A stretch of 64,000 bases of DNA. Source: a virus. The notes below the pieces were generated by a model. The model did no database searches and was not told the origin of the DNA. It saw only the letters and a list, made by a program, of their open reading frames with translations. Positions 24,522 through 31,931 of this stretch are shown one piece after another (the first letter of the stretch is position 1; each line of letters opens with the position of its first letter). Location: positions 62,001 to 126,000 of the IMG/VR virus record IMGVR_UViG_3300025010_000029; one strand, 5' to 3'. Position numbers and translations under genes: made by a program.

Positions 24522-24746
24522 TTAATTTATATTTTCAATTTCTATATCTTTATTACATTGTTTACATTTTACTTTAAATACTGCACCAACTGCATCATAA
24601 CAACCCATACAGCCATCCCATATAATATGACAATCAATATTAAAACCAATACTTTTATCATCGTTTATTTCATATAAATCATATTTATCTAAATCTTTAT
24701 CAATTGTGATTCTATTTCCACAGTCACATTCAATTATAATTTTCAA
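24522..24746 (-). CDS. Zinc-binding small protein, 74 aa
   Basis: TTG start 24744-24746 eight bases after GGAGG. Two pairs, CDCG near the N-terminus and CKQC near the C-terminus, plus GCMGC in the middle form a zinc-ribbon-like set. It is the first gene of the large leftward cluster, directly behind two promoters. Function unknown; a first-expressed host-takeover protein is possible. Confidence 0.6.
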   Translation of the reverse strand: MKIIIECDCGNRITIDKDLDKYDLYEINDDKSIGFNIDCHIIWDGCMGCYDAVGAVFKVKCKQCNKDIEIENIN

Positions 24747-24786
24747 TATTTTTACCTCCAAAGTTTTAATATTTTGTTATTCTATT

Positions 24787-24815
24787 ATTATACCATATTT
24801 TTCTGAGTATTGCAA
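24787..24815 (-). promoter_or_regulatory. Class II promoter, proximal leftward
   Basis: Minus strand: -35 TTGCAA (24810-24815), 17-base spacer ending ATATGG, -10 TATAAT (24787-24792). Extended -10 TG-like bases present; no AAAATATTA. Confidence 0.7.
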
Positions 24816-24872
24816 GCATTATTTTATCAATAGACGGCTTGATATTTTGTCACTGTCAATTTATTATTGATA

Positions 24873-24901
24873 ATTATAGCATATGTTGTTATCGAATGCA
24901 A
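24873..24901 (-). promoter_or_regulatory. Class II promoter, distal leftward
   Basis: Minus strand: -35 TTGCAT (24896-24901), 17-base spacer ending ATATGC, -10 TATAAT (24873-24878). Tandem with the one at 24787-24815. Confidence 0.65.
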
Positions 24902-24946
24902 TATGTTATTTTTCATAATTCAAATCATAATTTTAAATCAAAAAAT

Positions 24947-24972
24947 AACTTCCTTATTATAATAAGGAAGTT
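24947..24972 (-). terminator. Hairpin terminator in the divergent region
   Basis: AACTTCCTTATT and AATAAGGAAGTT form a 10-12 bp hairpin followed on the minus strand by TTATTTTTT. It would end a leftward RNA made from the 25000-25200 region before the class II promoters. Confidence 0.65.
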
Positions 24973-24984
24973 TTAAAATAAAAT

Positions 24985-25200
24985 TATATGAGAGGTCGCT
25001 TTAATAATAGCAAGTTAATCATGAGAAAGCTAATTCACTGAAGCCTTCAACAATTAAAATTGGTTAATAGTATTTTGTCCGACTCCAAAGAAGTTTATGC
25101 ATTTTATATTATATAGGAAGAGATAGGATTTTATCTGTTTTTAATATAGGGGGTATTGTGTTTTTGTTAATGGTCGGGCGTAAGCGTAGTTAAGGATTAT
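24985..25200. other. Non-coding divergent region, possible structured RNA
   Basis: About 215 bases without an ORF of note between the terminator hairpin and the rightward promoter. It has locally higher GC blocks (GTCCGACTCC and GGTCGGGCGTAAGCG) that can pair over distance (GTCCGAC with GGTCGGGC), and a GCGTAAGCG mini-hairpin. On the minus strand it would end at the terminator 24947-24972, which suggests a small leftward RNA, but no clear promoter for it is seen. Confidence 0.35.
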
Positions 25201-25214
25201 TTATTATATAATAG

Positions 25215-25243
25215 TTGACAATGATAAAATATTATGCTATAAT
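25215..25243 (+). promoter_or_regulatory. Class I promoter, rightward
   Basis: TTGACA (25215-25220), spacer ATGATAAAATATTATGC, TATAAT (25238-25243). First promoter of the rightward genes. Confidence 0.85.
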
Positions 25244-25285
25244 AAGTAAAATATAATTATATAAAAAGGAGAGAGATAAAAGAGC

Positions 25286-25503
25286 ATTGATGAAATTATT
25301 AAAAAAGAACACCTACAACATTGGTTAAAGATTTAGTTAACCATAATTTTGTAAAAAATATTGAAGCAGAATTAGAATTTACCTTAAATAATTATAATTT
25401 AGTTGTTATTGAATCTAGTGACTATACAGAATGCCATAATGATTACGAAGTTATAAGAAAAACATTAATAATAATGGAGGCGATTAAAAATGAATATAAA
25501 TAG
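25286..25503 (+). CDS. Small acidic protein, start unclear, possible frameshift
   Basis: From TTG 25321-25323 a 60-aa frame reads LVKDLVNHNFVKNIEAELE and onward, but there is no ribosome binding site before it. The AAAAAGGAGAGAGAT site lies at 25263-25277, and the nearest protein-like frame after it (IDEIIKKEHLQHW, from ATT 25286) is in a different frame and stops at TAG inside the gene. One indel between 25286 and 25325 would join them. The stop overlaps the start of the next gene. Function unknown. Confidence 0.45.
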
Positions 25504-26047
25504 ATCAATGGTTAATATTGGTGATGAAATTAATGCAAAATATGATAAAATTACTGGTATCACAGAAGGTAAACATTATAAAATATTAGGATATGGTAAT
25601 TATTATGATACAGTATACATTACTGACGACAAAGGAAATGAAGAAGAATATACATTAAAACATTTTGATATGATAATTAAAAATAAAAACAATAAGGATG
25701 GTGCTGATAAAATGAATAAAAGATACTTAATAATTTTGTCCTCATATTGCATGAAGGGAGGATATGTACATAATGAAATTTATAAATCTGATTATGTTGA
25801 TGATGATACTTTAGAAGCTTTAAAACATCATTATAATAAGAATAAACCTCCTTATACTATCAATCTTGAAAAAGGGAAAATTGAAATTATAGATATAAGG
25901 TATATTGATAATAATAAAATCACAGATGCTACAACATGTATTAATGAATATAATAATGATGCTGTATTAAATGAAAAAAGAAAACTTGAACAAGAAGAAA
26001 GAAAAGAATTGGCAAGATTAAAGAAAAAATATGAAGGAGTTGAATAA
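25490..26047 (+). CDS. Hypothetical protein, 185 aa
   Basis: ATG 25490-25492 behind AATGGAGGCGATTAAA, overlapping the end of the preceding gene. The N-terminal ~65 residues look like a small beta-barrel (GDEINAKYDKITGI...YTLKHFDMII). A Met near residue 75 (MNKRYLIILSSYCMKGG) could begin a second domain. The C-terminus is a charged helix (KRKLEQEERKELARLKKK). No family recognised. Confidence 0.6.
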   Translation: MNINRSMVNIGDEINAKYDKITGITEGKHYKILGYGNYYDTVYITDDKGNEEEYTLKHFDMIIKNKNNKDGADKMNKRYLIILSSYCMKGGYVHNEIYKSDYVDDDTLEALKHHYNKNKPPYTINLEKGKIEIIDIRYIDNNKITDATTCINEYNNDAVLNEKRKLEQEERKELARLKKKYEGVE

Positions 26048-26271
26048 TAATAAGTACTGCGATAGACAGTGCAGATGAATTAATTAAAATTCAAAAAATA
26101 AATATTGCTGATGAAATAATTGAATTACTAAAAAATAAGAAATTCAGAACAAATATTTATAGAGACAATTCAGCAGAGTTGTCTATTGAATTAACAATTG
26201 AATTATTAGAGTTTACTATTTTAAAAATTAAGAATAGAGTAAACGCACAAAATATAAATGAATTGTTTTAG
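26047..26271 (+). CDS. Small helical protein with ATA start, about 74 aa
   Basis: Open frame after GAAGGAG with ATA codons at 26044, 26047 and 26050 and no ATG, GTG or TTG near the site. The encoded STAIDSADELIKIQKINIAD continues to TAG 26269-26271 as a convincing helical protein and ends directly at the GGAGGA site of the next gene. The natural start is therefore likely AUA. Function unknown. Confidence 0.55.
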   Translation: MISTAIDSADELIKIQKINIADEIIELLKNKKFRTNIYRDNSAELSIELTIELLEFTILKIKNRVNAQNINELF

Positions 26272-26286
26272 GAGGATAGTTTTATA

Positions 26287-26460
26287 ATGCGGAAAGCAAA
26301 ATTTCAAGGATGGATTATTTTTGATGAAGATGAATGTAATCATGGAGATGATATAATTTCTCAAATTGAGCATGAATTATACAATGTTGATGGGGCAATT
26401 GAATGGGATTTACAGGAATTTAGTAATGAGAAGGTTGAGATAGCAAGTGAGGATATATAA
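26287..26460 (+). CDS. Small acidic protein, 57 aa
   Basis: ATG 26287-26289 behind TTAGGAGGATAGTTTTATA. The sequence MRKAKFQGWIIFDEDE continues to a strongly acidic C-terminus. No family recognised. Acidic small phage proteins are often inhibitors or DNA mimics; nothing here proves that. Confidence 0.65.
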   Translation: MRKAKFQGWIIFDEDECNHGDDIISQIEHELYNVDGAIEWDLQEFSNEKVEIASEDI

Positions 26461-26485
26461 AAAAAGTAGCAAATAAATATTTATC

Positions 26486-26514
26486 TTGACAAATTTAAAA
26501 TATTATGGTATAAT
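26486..26514 (+). promoter_or_regulatory. Class I promoter before RHH gene
   Basis: TTGACA (26486-26491), spacer AATTTAAAATATTATGG, TATAAT (26509-26514). Confidence 0.85.
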
Positions 26515-26549
26515 GATATTCTGATAGTAAATAAAGGAGGTTATATTTT

Positions 26550-26690
26550 ATGAAAAAGTTTTTATTACCTTTAACAGAAGAAATGCATTTAAAATTAAAG
26601 AAATTAGCACTTGATAAAGGAATAAGTTTAAAAGCATTGTTAACAAAAGCAATTGAAGAAAAATATAGTGCAGAATTAAAAAAGTATTAA
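26550..26690 (+). CDS. CopG/Arc-like ribbon-helix-helix protein, 46 aa
   Basis: ATG 26550-26552 behind AAAGGAGGTTATATTTT. KKFLLPLTEEMHLKLKKLA followed by KGISLKALLTKAIEEKY is the beta strand, helix, GxS turn and second helix of a minimal RHH domain, the same size as plasmid CopG repressors (about 45 aa). It has its own promoter and lies directly upstream of a winged-helix replication-type gene, as copG precedes rep in small Gram-positive plasmids. Autorepressor is the natural reading, not proven. Confidence 0.7.
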   Translation: MKKFLLPLTEEMHLKLKKLALDKGISLKALLTKAIEEKYSAELKKY

Positions 26691-26746
26691 TGTAATTTTG
26701 TTAATATAAGTATTTTTCTTCAATAATAAGAAAGGAGTTGTTTATT

Positions 26747-26773
26747 ATGGAAATAAGAATTATAGACGTTTAA
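26747..26773 (+). CDS. Eight-codon leader ORF MEIRIIDV
   Basis: ATG 26747-26749 follows a strong AAAGGAGTTGTTTATT site and stops at TAA 26771-26773, 18 bases before the TTG start of the next gene. It could be a translational leader controlling the replication-type gene. Confidence 0.4.
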   Translation: MEIRIIDV

Positions 26774-26790
26774 GCAGGGAGTGAATTTAG

Positions 26791-27606
26791 TTGATTATTC
26801 CTAATGTAAATAAAGAAGTAGAGGATAGTGCAAGTTGGATACCAATAGCAAATGATTTAATAAATGAAAATTGGATTCCTGTCTTACACAATAAAGGTGT
26901 TAAAGAAAGTGGAATTGGTGTTTTAGGATTATCGTTACTATGTCAATTAATGATATTAGCAGATAAAAAAGATTATTGTTACATTACTTTAACAATGCTA
27001 AAAGACATTATGGATTTAGATGAGCATATAAGAACGGTCAAGGAATATATAGATTTATTAGAAAAACAAAATTACATAAAAATTACTAATGTAACTGAAG
27101 AAAAAAAAGAAACTCCAATAAATAAAAATACAACATTAAAAATAGACATTCCATATAAGATATGGTCTTTAGATAAAACATTAAATAAAAATGGTTATTT
27201 TAGAATGCCTGTTGATGCATTTAAAATGTTTAAAAAATTGAAACATTATGGGTGGAGTATCTTGTGTATGCTATGTGTTAGATATAATATTAAATATAAA
27301 TACGCATATCCTACTTATGACCAAATTGAAAAAGCATTAGGAATATCAGATAAAACAGTTCATGAATATTTGGAAATTTTAATTAAAGAAAGGGCAATTG
27401 CAATTTGGAATGGGAAAAGAACTTTAATAGAAGAAGATGAGAATGGTAAAAAATCAAATAGAAAAGAAAATAATAAATATAAAATTAGTTTTATTTTAAA
27501 ATATTATGAAATATTTAAAAAAAATGAAGAAAAGTATAGTAGTTCAAAAACAACAACAGCAAATAAAAGGCAAAAAACTTCTTCGGATTTCCGAAGACAA
27601 CTGTAG
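26791..27606 (+). CDS. Winged-helix replication-initiator-like protein
   Basis: A 271-aa protein with TTG 26791-26793, nine bases after GGGAG. Two winged-helix-like segments are visible: TLTMLKDIMDLDEHIRTVKE near residue 73 and YPTYDQIEKALGISDKTVHE near residue 175 (HTH_36-like). The C-terminus is basic and disordered. Two tandem winged helices, with direct repeats right downstream (27665-27759) and a CopG-like gene upstream, resemble plasmid replication initiators. It could also be a transcription factor. Confidence 0.55.
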   Translation: MIIPNVNKEVEDSASWIPIANDLINENWIPVLHNKGVKESGIGVLGLSLLCQLMILADKKDYCYITLTMLKDIMDLDEHIRTVKEYIDLLEKQNYIKITNVTEEKKETPINKNTTLKIDIPYKIWSLDKTLNKNGYFRMPVDAFKMFKKLKHYGWSILCMLCVRYNIKYKYAYPTYDQIEKALGISDKTVHEYLEILIKERAIAIWNGKRTLIEEDENGKKSNRKENNKYKISFILKYYEIFKKNEEKYSSSKTTTANKRQKTSSDFRRQL

Positions 27607-27664
27607 TTTTATTCTTTATAATTTAATTTTAATCTGTATATAATTATAATCTGTATATACCGCT

Positions 27665-27759
27665 CTCAGGTCTCAAAACGGGAGCTGGCTCAGATCTCAG
27701 GTCTCAAAACGGGAGCTGAGTCGGAAAATTTTCAGTCTCAGGTCTCAAAAGTGGAAATG
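27665..27759 (+). repeat. Three direct repeats, iteron-like
   Basis: The 23-bp unit beginning CTCAGGTCTCAAAACGGGAG occurs at 27665-27687 and 27696-27718 with perfect identity. A diverged third copy is at 27737-27759 (CTCAGGTCTCAAAAGTGG). Spacing is 31 and 41 bases. The block is clearly richer in GC than its surroundings and lies between the initiator-like gene and the zinc-ribbon gene. Confidence 0.8.
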
Positions 27760-27863
27760 AGAACGGTGACTGTCAGAATGCGGGTTACAGGGTTTTTTAT
27801 AATAAACTTTGACAATTTTAGATTTATTTATAAATAAGTAAAATAAAAAAGGAGATAATAAAT

Positions 27864-28076
27864 ATGGCAAAAATATTTTGTTGTGATAACTGTAATAGTA
27901 TAGATTTGAATAAAATTGGAGAAGAAAAAAGAAACCAACATAGAACTGAAGAAAGTGGTTGGTTTGGTCTTGGTGGGAGTTGGAGTACGATGTATTATTC
28001 ACATTATAATTTATATGGCAAATATAAATGTAATAAATGCGGTTATGAATTTGATGAATTAGAATATAGCTGTTAG
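27864..28076 (+). CDS. Zinc-ribbon protein, 70 aa
   Basis: ATG 27864-27866 behind AAAAGGAGATAATAAAT. Two Cys pairs, CCDNC and CNKCG, 47 residues apart, with a Gly/Ser/Trp-rich middle (GWFGLGGSWSTMYY). Probably one zinc site. Function unknown. Confidence 0.65.
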   Translation: MAKIFCCDNCNSIDLNKIGEEKRNQHRTEESGWFGLGGSWSTMYYSHYNLYGKYKCNKCGYEFDELEYSC

Positions 28077-28132
28077 AAGTAACGGTTCTATAAATTTAAA
28101 ATATTAATCTTGTTAAAGGAGTGTTTTTATAC

Positions 28133-30541
28133 TTGGACGTACTAAATTTAAATAAAGACAATGATAAAAAGTATCATAAAGCAATTTTAGAACCTGTAAG
28201 AAAACTTTTTCCTATAAATGGTGAGTCAGAAAATAATTATTATATTTATGCTTGTAATATTATAAAAGAAATTGAAGGACACTTTATTGTTGGGAGTTAT
28301 GGCAATATAACTTTGTTGGGAACAATGCCATTACTCGATTTGTATCAACAATATACAATTACTTGTATTGAAGAAGAATCAAAAAAATATAAAGGTAAAC
28401 AATATGTATTTGTTACAATGGAGCAAGAAGAAATGCCTAAGTCAAAGGAACAGCAGATACGCTTCTTCTCTTCTTTGCTAACACCATTGCAAGTAGAAAA
28501 CATATTTAAAGTGTATGATAGTCCCATTGATGAATTTGTAAATGATACATTTGAGTATGAAAAGGTACATGGATTTGGTTTAATTATGTATGAAAAAGTT
28601 AAAAAAAGAATTTTAGAACATTATGTTTTGTTTGAGTTGCTTGCTGAATTAAGTATTTATGGAATTAATTTTGGACAGATTGTTCAATTGTATAATAAAT
28701 ATAAAGATGCAAAATTGATTTTAGAGAAAATCAATAATAATCCGTATGTATTAATGGAGTTGAGTGGAGTAGCTTTTGAAAAAGCTGATGCCATTGCTAT
28801 TAAAATGGGGTTATTAAAAAATGATCCAAGAAGAATAAAAGCTTGTATTGAGTTTTGTTTAAGTAATGAAGAAAATGATGGTGGTCATACATGGACTGAT
28901 ATTAAAACACTAGAAAGGAAAGTCAAAGGATTAACAGGTAGATTTGATAAAAAGTTTAATGAATTAATTCAAGAACATGAAAAAGATTTTATTATTGTTG
29001 ATGGGAATAAAGTTGCTTTATTAAAAGCATATAATACAGAAGTAGCAATTAAAGAACATTTATTTAAAATACAAAATGATGATAATAGTTTTAAACAATT
29101 AGAAATATTGGGATTTAATATATATAGTTTTGTTGAAGAATTTATCAAAGAACAAGAAGAAGTACAAGGATTTCTATATAATGATGCACAAAAGCAAGGA
29201 TTTTATAACATGATCGAAAATAACGTGAGTTTGATTATAGGCTATGCTGGAACTGGGAAATCGACACTTGTTAATGGGTTATTGAATTTTATTGATAAAT
29301 TAAATGCAAGTGTTAGAGAATTTTTAAATAAATATATTGAAGAAAATAAAGACAATCAAGAAAAAATGGATTTATATAATCAATTAGTTACTTGTTTTAG
29401 TTATGTATTATTAAGTCCTACAGCAAAAGCATGTAAAGTATTGTCATCTTACACTTTTAGAAATGCGTATACGTATGAACGTGGTATGTGCTGGACTCCA
29501 ACTGGTTATTTATATAATGAATTTAACCCAATGCCATATAATGTTGTAATTAATGATGAAAATTCAATGGTTGGGATATATAAGTTTTTACTTATGTTAA
29601 AAGCACAAGGAAGTAGTCCAAAAATATTTTTAATAGGTGATACTGCACAACTTGAAAGTATAGAAGCTGGTGCGGTGCTTAATGATATTATGAATTCTAA
29701 ATTATTTCCTGTTACAGAGTTAACAGAAGTGCATCGTCAGAGTTTAGATAGTGGTATTATAGAAATTGCAACAAATGTTAGATTAGGTAGAATATTTATT
29801 AGTAATAATGAAAAGAGAACACAATTTTATGGAGTAAATAAAGATGCTATTATTATACCAGGGACAAAAGAAAAAACTCTTAAAAATATAATTGGTACGT
29901 ATAAATTATTATTAAAGAAAGGTTACAAGCAAGATGAAATAGCAGTTATTCTTCCTATGAAAAAAGGAGAATCAGGTACAAGAGAAGTTAATAGATTATT
30001 GCAAGAATTAAATAATCCATTAATTGATGATATAAAAGAAATTAAGTATGGTAAAAAATTTGAAAGAATATATAGAGAAAATGATTTAGTAATGAATGTT
30101 ATAAATGATTATAAGATACAACACTATGATTGTGATTTAAAACCTATTAATGGAAGTACTGGTGTAATTAATGGTGATGGAGGATATATATATAAAATTA
30201 TAGGTGACATTGAAAATGGTAAAAATATATATATTGCAGTTTTTATAGATGGACATGTTATATTATATCCAAAACATAGTTTTGATATGCTAGAACATTC
30301 ATGGGCTTTTAGTATTCATAAAAGTCAAGGCAGTTCAATTCCAGTGGTTATAATGGGGTTGGATTCAAGACATAGTTATAATATGGCAAAACGATCAATT
30401 TTATATACTGGCAGTACTAGAGCTTCAAAATTATTTATTTTATGTGGTGACCCTGAAATAATTAACAAAGCAATTAAAAATAATCAGATAATACACAAGC
30501 GTACATTTTTAAAAGATTTATTATTGAAGGAGAGTATTTAA
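28133..30541 (+). CDS. RecD2-like 5'-3' DNA helicase
   Basis: About 802 aa. The start is TTG 28133-28135 after AAAGGAG (GTG at 28121 overlaps the site and is less likely). An N-terminal OB-like/helix-hairpin-helix region (YEKVKKRILEHYV, then LSGVAFEKADAIAIKMG) resembles the pre-helicase domain of RecD2. Superfamily 1 motifs follow: Walker A GYAGTGKSTLV (about residue 370), motif II INDENSM (DE), GDTAQLES (III), TEVHRQS (IV) and, near the C-terminus, FSIHKSQGSSIPVVI and YTGSTRA (V/VI). It likely unwinds DNA in replication or recombination. Confidence 0.9.
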   Translation: MDVLNLNKDNDKKYHKAILEPVRKLFPINGESENNYYIYACNIIKEIEGHFIVGSYGNITLLGTMPLLDLYQQYTITCIEEESKKYKGKQYVFVTMEQEEMPKSKEQQIRFFSSLLTPLQVENIFKVYDSPIDEFVNDTFEYEKVHGFGLIMYEKVKKRILEHYVLFELLAELSIYGINFGQIVQLYNKYKDAKLILEKINNNPYVLMELSGVAFEKADAIAIKMGLLKNDPRRIKACIEFCLSNEENDGGHTWTDIKTLERKVKGLTGRFDKKFNELIQEHEKDFIIVDGNKVALLKAYNTEVAIKEHLFKIQNDDNSFKQLEILGFNIYSFVEEFIKEQEEVQGFLYNDAQKQGFYNMIENNVSLIIGYAGTGKSTLVNGLLNFIDKLNASVREFLNKYIEENKDNQEKMDLYNQLVTCFSYVLLSPTAKACKVLSSYTFRNAYTYERGMCWTPTGYLYNEFNPMPYNVVINDENSMVGIYKFLLMLKAQGSSPKIFLIGDTAQLESIEAGAVLNDIMNSKLFPVTELTEVHRQSLDSGIIEIATNVRLGRIFISNNEKRTQFYGVNKDAIIIPGTKEKTLKNIIGTYKLLLKKGYKQDEIAVILPMKKGESGTREVNRLLQELNNPLIDDIKEIKYGKKFERIYRENDLVMNVINDYKIQHYDCDLKPINGSTGVINGDGGYIYKIIGDIENGKNIYIAVFIDGHVILYPKHSFDMLEHSWAFSIHKSQGSSIPVVIMGLDSRHSYNMAKRSILYTGSTRASKLFILCGDPEIINKAIKNNQIIHKRTFLKDLLLKESI

Positions 30542-30675
30542 TTGCAATGTGAAAACTGTGAAAAAACAAAGCAACAAATATAGTTAATATATTTTATACC
30601 AGTGATAAAATTAAATCAATTCATTTATGTGACTTATGTGGATATATAATGACTTTAATGTTTGAGGAGTTTTAA
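30542..30675 (+). pseudogene. Small zinc-ribbon protein, single-base frameshift
   Basis: TTG 30542-30544 nine bases after GGAG. The frame reads MQCENCEKTKQQ then stops. With one more A in the A3 run at 30576-30578, it continues NIVNIFYTSDKIKSIHLCDL to TAA 30673-30675, giving a 44-aa protein with two CxxC pairs (CENC and CDLC), a complete zinc ribbon. The second half contains the ribosome binding site of the next gene. Broken in this sequence by one base. Confidence 0.6.
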
Positions 30676-30858
30676 TTGTTGATATTTAATAAAAATAATC
30701 ATCCTGTGTTTGAGGAAATCTCCGAGGAATTATCACCTCCAGAATCCCCTCAAACACGAAATAAAGCCCCATATTCAAGAGTAAATCTTGTTCAGGATAG
30801 AAACTACCTGCGGTATTTTTTCAGTAACATAAATTACATGAGATTGGATATATCCTAA
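30676..30858 (+). CDS. Doubtful 60-aa ORF containing a 10-bp inverted repeat
   Basis: TTG 30676-30678 follows GAGGAG. The DNA contains GTGTTTGAGG (30708-30717) and CCTCAAACAC (about 30750-30759) as an inverted repeat, and its last part carries a 29-bp motif also found inverted at 31852-31880. The protein is unremarkable. It may be a real small gene or a structured RNA/regulatory region. Confidence 0.35.
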   Translation: MLIFNKNNHPVFEEISEELSPPESPQTRNKAPYSRVNLVQDRNYLRYFFSNINYMRLDIS

Positions 30859-30901
30859 GTGCAATGATGATAATTTGAATTATAAAGGAGAGAAATAATA
30901 T

Positions 30902-31099
30902 ATGAATGATAAATCAATTTTTATATGTCCTAAATGTGGTAAAAAATTTATTAGGGACTTACATTACAATATAATAACTGGTATGCAGAATCTTATAAGT
31001 ATTGCTTCTGGTGGGGAGAGAATTGAAGATATGTGTATGTGTTGTAATTATGTTGTTGTAAAGAAAGATAAGGAGGATAATTATAATGGGAATGTTTGA
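30902..31099 (+). CDS. Zinc-ribbon protein, 65 aa
   Basis: ATG 30902-30904 behind AAAGGAGAGAAATAAT. FICPKCGKKF near the start and MCMCCNY near residue 48 form a four-Cys site. The stop overlaps the next gene by 14 bases. Unknown function. Confidence 0.65.
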   Translation: MNDKSIFICPKCGKKFIRDLHYNIITGMQNLISIASGGERIEDMCMCCNYVVVKKDKEDNYNGNV

Positions 31100-31733
31100 T
31101 ACATTAATAAGTGAAAATTATGAAACACAAGTAAAATGCTTTTATATTCCAATGTATGAAGGAAAATATAAAGATTATTTTAATAGATTAACAAGTCATT
31201 TAGGTGGCAGTATGCAAGAATATAAGATTGGAGATTCTGTACCCACAAAAACAATTTATTATGAATACCCAAATGTATTTTTAATTTATCTACAAGATGG
31301 ATTCAGTAAAGAAAAATATGATTTTGCTCTATTTAAAGATGAAATATTTAAAGGATTTTATAATTTAAATGATAATGAATTAGATAAATATGAAAATATA
31401 TTTTCTAATGTTTATGATTATAGAGGTAGAAAATTAAAAGTTAAGAGTAGAAAAGGCATATTAGAGTATTTAAAACAACTTTTAGAAGAATATAATAAAG
31501 AAATAGGGAAAAGAAATTTTATAAAATTTTATAATAAATGGTGTGAAGTTATTTCTTTAGAAAATCAATTGGGAGAATTATTTGAATGTTTATATTTTAA
31601 AAAATTAATGGATAATGGAAGAAAATTAAAAGAAATAAAAAATGATATTATTGATTTTAAAAAGGAATATGAAGAAGTATATAATCAATTTATAAAAAAA
31701 TATCCTGAGATGGAAAACTTAATAAATAATTAA
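31086..31733 (+). CDS. Hypothetical protein, 215 aa
   Basis: ATG 31086-31088 behind AAGGAGGATAATTATA. It opens MGMFDTLISENYETQVKCF, an opening I recall from phage proteins of unknown role. The N-terminal ~70 residues are beta-rich; the C-terminal half is helical and basic/acidic. No catalytic motif seen. Confidence 0.6.
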   Translation: MGMFDTLISENYETQVKCFYIPMYEGKYKDYFNRLTSHLGGSMQEYKIGDSVPTKTIYYEYPNVFLIYLQDGFSKEKYDFALFKDEIFKGFYNLNDNELDKYENIFSNVYDYRGRKLKVKSRKGILEYLKQLLEEYNKEIGKRNFIKFYNKWCEVISLENQLGELFECLYFKKLMDNGRKLKEIKNDIIDFKKEYEEVYNQFIKKYPEMENLINN

Positions 31734-31931
31734 AAAATCAAAATTAACACTTAGTGGATAGATTTTCACAATAAGATTTTCTCCAAATCTAAAGCGAAAT
31801 ATGACACCTAAAATCAATTTATGCGTGTCTGAGTGGCTCGTATTTGAGAATAAAAATGCCACAGGTAGTTTTTAACCTAATCACAATTTGCGTGTAAAAT
31901 ATTTTACAGAAATCTAATTTATATCAAACAC
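31734..31931. other. Intergenic region with palindrome and inverted motif
   Basis: No ORF of note. It lies between a rightward gene and the end of a leftward gene. Contents are a 16-bp perfect palindrome (31893-31908), a 29-bp motif matching 30792-30820 in inverse orientation (31852-31880), and a short hairpin AACACTAATT/AATTAGTGTT-type at about 31927-31943 that could terminate the leftward gene. Confidence 0.4.
31893..31908. promoter_or_regulatory. 16-bp perfect palindrome TGTAAAATATTTTACA
   Basis: Perfect dyad whose centre AAAATATT matches the conserved spacer core of the class I promoters. Candidate operator for a dimeric regulator. Confidence 0.4.

Noticed and set aside
24947-24972. Rightward terminator
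   Set aside because: The plus-strand flank is TTTTAAAATAAAA; the longer U-run lies on the minus strand, so a leftward role is more likely.
27665-27759. CRISPR array
   Set aside because: Only three copies, spacers of 8 and 18 bases, no cas genes; position next to an initiator-like gene fits iterons better.
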